From positions 1 through 64,000 of the forward strand of contig CAZBKM010000003.1 in the NCBI GenBank assembly GCA_964492485.1: a stretch of DNA of 64,000 nucleotides, given 5' to 3'. Under the pieces are notes generated by a model. It made no database searches. It was not told where the DNA came from and was given only the letters and a program-made list of their open reading frames with translations. Made by a program: the position numbers and the translations under genes. This DNA is from UBA5336 sp964492485 (lineage in GTDB: Bacteria > Pseudomonadota > Alphaproteobacteria > Caulobacterales > Hyphomonadaceae). Shown piece by piece: positions 61,130 through 64,000 of this stretch. Within the stretch, counting starts at the first letter, position 1. Every line of letters begins with the position of its first letter.

Positions 61130-61822
61130 TCAGTTCAGGTCCACCTTCTCGGGCAGGATCGCGCTGAACATCTTCGCGCAGGTTTCGAGGTTGTCCTTGA
61201 ACCCGGGACGTTCCTTCATCGCTTCGGTATGTCGGACAAGCGACGGCCATCTCCCCGCGTCCGGCAGACCCGCGATCAGGTCGATCTGCGTCATCTGACA
61301 GGCCACGGCAATGTCGGCGAGTGAGTACTGCCCCCCAACGAAGTACTCACCGCCGTCCAGAACGCTTTCCAGATAGTCGAAAATGGGCGGCAACTTTTCG
61401 TGCCATGCCTTGCGTGCCGTCTCGAGATCAGAGGCCTTGCCCCTGAACAGAGGGAACATGATCGGGCGGAAGAATTCCATACCCGCCGACATGGCCAGCA
61501 CCGTGTCGGCATATTCTTCCATCCAGGCAATACGGCCCGCCTCGAACGCGCCATTGCCGTAGAGCCCGATATCGAGCCGCTTTTCCAGGAACAGGCTGAT
61601 CGCGGAGGAATCAGGGATCGTACCTGCCACGCCGGACTCGCCCACCGTCTTGTCGCGCAGGACCGGAATGCGGCGAGCGGGGCTGATTTCGACGAACCAG
61701 TCCGGCATCGGCATGATGTTCACATTCTCGAAATCATACGCCGCACCGGCATGGGCGAGCACGACCATGACCTTGCGCACGAAGGGCGATGCAGGCGAGC
61801 CGTAAACGACAAAGTCAGACAT
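61130..61822 (-). CDS. Glutathione S-transferase
   Basis: A 230-residue GST. The N-domain begins DFVVYGSPASPFVRKVMVVL with Ser in the SPFVRK position as the likely catalytic residue; RIPVLRDKTVGESGVAGTIPDSSAISLFLEK contains the glutathione-binding Asp-Ser. The helical half includes SLADIAVACQMTQ. It differs from the GST at 48827 in length and sequence, so it is not a recent duplicate. It is convergent with the preceding hydrolase and follows the BVMO on the same strand after a repeat copy. Confidence 0.88.
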   Translation of the reverse strand: MSDFVVYGSPASPFVRKVMVVLAHAGAAYDFENVNIMPMPDWFVEISPARRIPVLRDKTVGESGVAGTIPDSSAISLFLEKRLDIGLYGNGAFEAGRIAWMEEYADTVLAMSAGMEFFRPIMFPLFRGKASDLETARKAWHEKLPPIFDYLESVLDGGEYFVGGQYSLADIAVACQMTQIDLIAGLPDAGRWPSLVRHTEAMKERPGFKDNLETCAKMFSAILPEKVDLN

Positions 61823-61888
61823 TTCTGGGGTTCCCTGTTGGGTCGGTGTGCGGTCTGATGCGGTTTCCTGCGGAGCGGGTCAGGACGA

Positions 61889-61991
61889 GCGCATCTTCCA
61901 GTCCTTAGGTGTCCATGAAGATGCGCCGGGGTCTTGTTCCGGGGCATCTTCTTGAGGTGGACCGGTTTCCACTTCGCTTGAAATAGCCCTA
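61889..61991. repeat. Interspersed hairpin repeat copy R11 (H1-H2)
   Basis: GAGCGCATCTTCCAGTCC opens H1, closed by ATGAAGATGCGCC; then GGGGCATCTTCTTGAGGTGG and ACCGGTTTCCACTTCGCTTG form H2. On the minus strand the TAG stop of the BVMO gene is the first codon of the copy. Confidence 0.85.
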
Positions 61992-63785
61992 CTCGATCAG
62001 TCTCAATCCTTCGAACGTGCCGGCCTGCCGCCATGTCTCGATGTGGGCGAAGAACCCCTTCGGACCATCCGGATGACCCTGTGATTGCCGGAACTCCCGG
62101 CTCCAGCCCTGGCCCTCATTATTGTAATAACCTGGCGTGCAATCAGGCGAGCCAAGAATCGTGCCCTCGCCCCCCAGGATGAGTTCGACCCAGGCCGCCT
62201 CGGCCGCCTCGGTCGGCTCGACCTCCCTGATGCCATGGGTTTCCGCGTGGGCGACCAGTGTCGCGATCGTGCGGGCGTGGTCTATGATATTGTGCGGGAT
62301 GTTGGAGATCATGTTGCCGGCCTGATTGGGCTGGACAATGAAGGCGTTCGGAAAGCCGTGAACGTGCAGTCCGTGCAGCGTCCGCATGCCGTCCGACCAG
62401 TGCTCGGACAACAACCTGCCGCCGCGCCCCTTCAGGTCGAACCCGGCGCGCGAGGTGTATTCCGACCCCACTTCGAACCCCGAGGCGTAGATGATGCAAT
62501 CGACGTCATAGAGCTTGCCATTGGCAACGACGCCCGTCTCGGTAATCCGCTCCACGCCCTTGCCATCGGTGTCGATCAGGTGGGTGTTCGGATGATTGAA
62601 GGCGGCGAGGTACTCATCGTGAAAGCAGGGACGCTTGCAAAGCTGGTTGTACCACGCCTTCAGCTTTTCGGCGGTCTGACCATCCTGGACGACCCTGTCC
62701 ACGCGGGCGCGGATCTCTTCCATCTTCTCGAAATCGGCATCCTCGAAAGCCGCTCGCATGCCGTCCGGCGTCCAGCGCTCTTTCGGCATGCCGAAGAGCT
62801 TCTCGCGGATGCGGCGGGAAATCTCTGTCCAGCCATCGTCGATCAGGTCTTCGGTCGGCAGGCTGCGACCCTGATTCTCGACGAAATTGTCTAGCCACCG
62901 CTTCTGCCAGCCCGGCGTCGCAATCGTGGCGAACCAGTCGGGGTCGATCTTGTGGTTGTTGCGCACATCGACCGAGGAGGGGGTGCGCTGGAAAACGAAC
63001 AGCTCACCGGCCGAACGCGCCAGATGCGGCACGCACTGAACCGCAGTCGCCCCGGTCCCGATGATGGCGACACGCTTGTCCCCGAGTTTGTCCATCGGGG
63101 CGCCTTCCGGGTTCCCACCTGTGTAACCGTAATCCCAGCGGCTGGTGTGGAACGACTTGCCCCGGAAATCCTGAACGCCGTCTATGCCGGGAAGCTTCGC
63201 GACATGGAGCGGGCCAGTGCCGATACCGACATATTTCGCGGTGAAATCGTCGCCACGACGGGTCCGGATCCGCCAGACGCTTGCATCGTCCTGCCATTCG
63301 ATGGATGCGACCTGGGTATGAAACAGCGCCTTGTCGTAGAGGCCGTAATGATGGGCGATCCGCTCGCAATGTTCGCGGATCTCCGGGCCACGCACATATT
63401 TCTCACTCGGCATGTGACCGGTTTCTTCCAGTAGCGGAAGATAGATCATTGCCGCGGTGTCGCATTGGGCGCCGGGATACCGGTTCCAGTACCAGGTCCC
63501 GCCGACGTCTCCGCCCTTCTCGATCAGACGGAAATCGTCAATGCCGGCTTCCTTGAGCCTGGCGCCGACGACGAGGCCCGAAAAACCGGCACCCACGAAG
63601 GCAAAGGTGACATGATCCCTGACCGGCTCGCGTTCCCGGAAAGGCGTGTACGGATCCGCCGCCAGGTAGTCGAAATTGCCTTCGAGGCGCTGATACTGAT
63701 CGTTGCCGTCTGCGCGCAAACGTTTCGCGCGCTCCTCGGCATATTTCCGCTTTATCGCGTCCTTATCGAGGCGTGCAGTGGTCAT
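61989..63785 (-). CDS. Flavin-dependent monooxygenase, Baeyer-Villiger type
   Basis: A 598-residue FAD/NADPH enzyme. FAD loop FVGAGFSGL (63-71), the GGTWYWNRYPGAQCD region (95-109) and the type I BVMO fingerprint FRGKSFHTSRWD (207-218, FxGxxxHxxxW), then NADPH loop GTGATAVQ (243-250). It inserts an oxygen beside a ketone to give an ester or lactone. A hydrophilic 55-residue leader (DKDAIKRKYAEERAKRLRA) precedes the first motif, as in cyclododecanone- and phenylacetone-type relatives. It has its own promoter region at 63786-63964 and a stop codon within repeat R11. Confidence 0.93.
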   Translation of the reverse strand: MTTARLDKDAIKRKYAEERAKRLRADGNDQYQRLEGNFDYLAADPYTPFREREPVRDHVTFAFVGAGFSGLVVGARLKEAGIDDFRLIEKGGDVGGTWYWNRYPGAQCDTAAMIYLPLLEETGHMPSEKYVRGPEIREHCERIAHHYGLYDKALFHTQVASIEWQDDASVWRIRTRRGDDFTAKYVGIGTGPLHVAKLPGIDGVQDFRGKSFHTSRWDYGYTGGNPEGAPMDKLGDKRVAIIGTGATAVQCVPHLARSAGELFVFQRTPSSVDVRNNHKIDPDWFATIATPGWQKRWLDNFVENQGRSLPTEDLIDDGWTEISRRIREKLFGMPKERWTPDGMRAAFEDADFEKMEEIRARVDRVVQDGQTAEKLKAWYNQLCKRPCFHDEYLAAFNHPNTHLIDTDGKGVERITETGVVANGKLYDVDCIIYASGFEVGSEYTSRAGFDLKGRGGRLLSEHWSDGMRTLHGLHVHGFPNAFIVQPNQAGNMISNIPHNIIDHARTIATLVAHAETHGIREVEPTEAAEAAWVELILGGEGTILGSPDCTPGYYNNEGQGWSREFRQSQGHPDGPKGFFAHIETWRQAGTFEGLRLIE

Positions 63786-63880
63786 GTCAGACTGTCTCCA
63801 GGGGCCGTGCTGATCCAGGGCAAGTGGATTTCAGCACAAAACCGGACCGGATCGAATGCCACAGGCGGACTTCGATCCCC

Positions 63881-63905
63881 TTTTGTTAATGGCATATATT
63901 AATAG
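63881..63905. promoter_or_regulatory. AT-rich inverted repeat before the monooxygenase gene
   Basis: TTAAT (63886-63890), seven bases, ATTAA (63898-63902), in a short AT-rich stretch 100 bases upstream of the start. It could be a -10 region or operator; no further support. Confidence 0.35.
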
Positions 63906-63964
63906 CGGACGATCGGCTTGGTGACAAGCCCCGGGGCCGATCCCTGGCAGGTTTGAGGCTCACC

Positions 63965-64000
63965 GTGCCACAAGAAAGCCAACCAGCGACGTCGTCGCCT
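63965..64000 (+). CDS. Possible start of a gene cut by the window end
   Basis: A GTG at 63965 opens a frame of twelve codons (MPQESQPATSSP) running off the window on the plus strand. It is divergent from the BVMO. Too short to identify; a transcriptional regulator would be a common neighbour but there is no evidence. Confidence 0.3.
   Translation, partial: MPQESQPATSSP

Noticed and set aside
12400..61991. Reading the hairpin repeats as a CRISPR array
   Set aside because: Copies are dispersed over 62 kb, differ in module content, and are not separated by regular spacers.
1..64000. Search for tRNA, rRNA and riboswitches
   Set aside because: No cloverleaf, rRNA segment or recognisable riboswitch core was found by eye; a covariance-model scan would be needed to exclude divergent small RNAs.

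Overview
The window is chromosomal DNA of a GC-rich alphaproteobacterium. The evidence is a CcrM-type GANTC methyltransferase, separate glyQ and glyS genes followed by ppdK, the guaB-rsmB-guaA order, a nadA/nadB/nadC operon, a thrB-rnhA pair and a bacterial ETF-ubiquinone oxidoreductase. The genus cannot be fixed from what is visible. No rRNA, tRNA, CRISPR array, phage gene or transposase was seen.

Layout. Bases 1-4.8 kb (minus strand) hold ccrM, a radical SAM protein, two glycosyltransferase-like genes and a uracil-DNA glycosylase. From 4.9 to 12.4 kb (plus) lie ETF-QO, two TPR lipoproteins, ispE and a polyprenyl-phosphate sugar-1-phosphate transferase. At 12.6-22 kb are a polyprenyl diphosphate synthase, a DUF2007-like protein, a methyltransferase, a 43-residue membrane protein, glyQ, glyS, ppdK and a SleB-type wall hydrolase. 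At 22.3-28 kb (minus) is a tightly overlapping NAD operon, nadA-X-Y-nadB-nadC, followed by an SDR gene. X and Y are tandem secreted four-cysteine paralogues of unknown function. At 28.2-38.1 kb are three MFS transporters, rnhA, thrB, radC, map, sfsA and a MoCF/CinA-like gene. At 38.2-47.3 kb are an enoyl-CoA hydratase/thiolase pair, hspQ, ppx, rlmE, guaB, rsmB and guaA.

From 47.9 kb to the end the character changes to accessory catabolism. It holds a TetR-controlled divergon (a small ORF, a GST and two SDRs lacking the canonical catalytic Tyr/Lys), an acyl-CoA synthetase, a third SDR, a membrane-anchored formylglycine sulfatase, a membrane-anchored metallo-beta-lactamase-fold hydrolase, two haloalkane-dehalogenase-like hydrolases, a DsbA-fold isomerase, a second GST and a Baeyer-Villiger-type monooxygenase. 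Together these look like a pathway for a hydrophobic, possibly sulfated, halogenated or cyclic-ketone substrate. This is the best candidate here for an undescribed system.

The most striking non-coding signal is a family of mosaic, hairpin-forming intergenic repeats. I find eleven copies, built from four modules (H1-H4). In five genes the stop codon is the first codon of a repeat copy. Other regulatory candidates are paired palindromes before nadA, a double operator before the tetR gene, and a hairpin that covers the guaB ribosome binding site.
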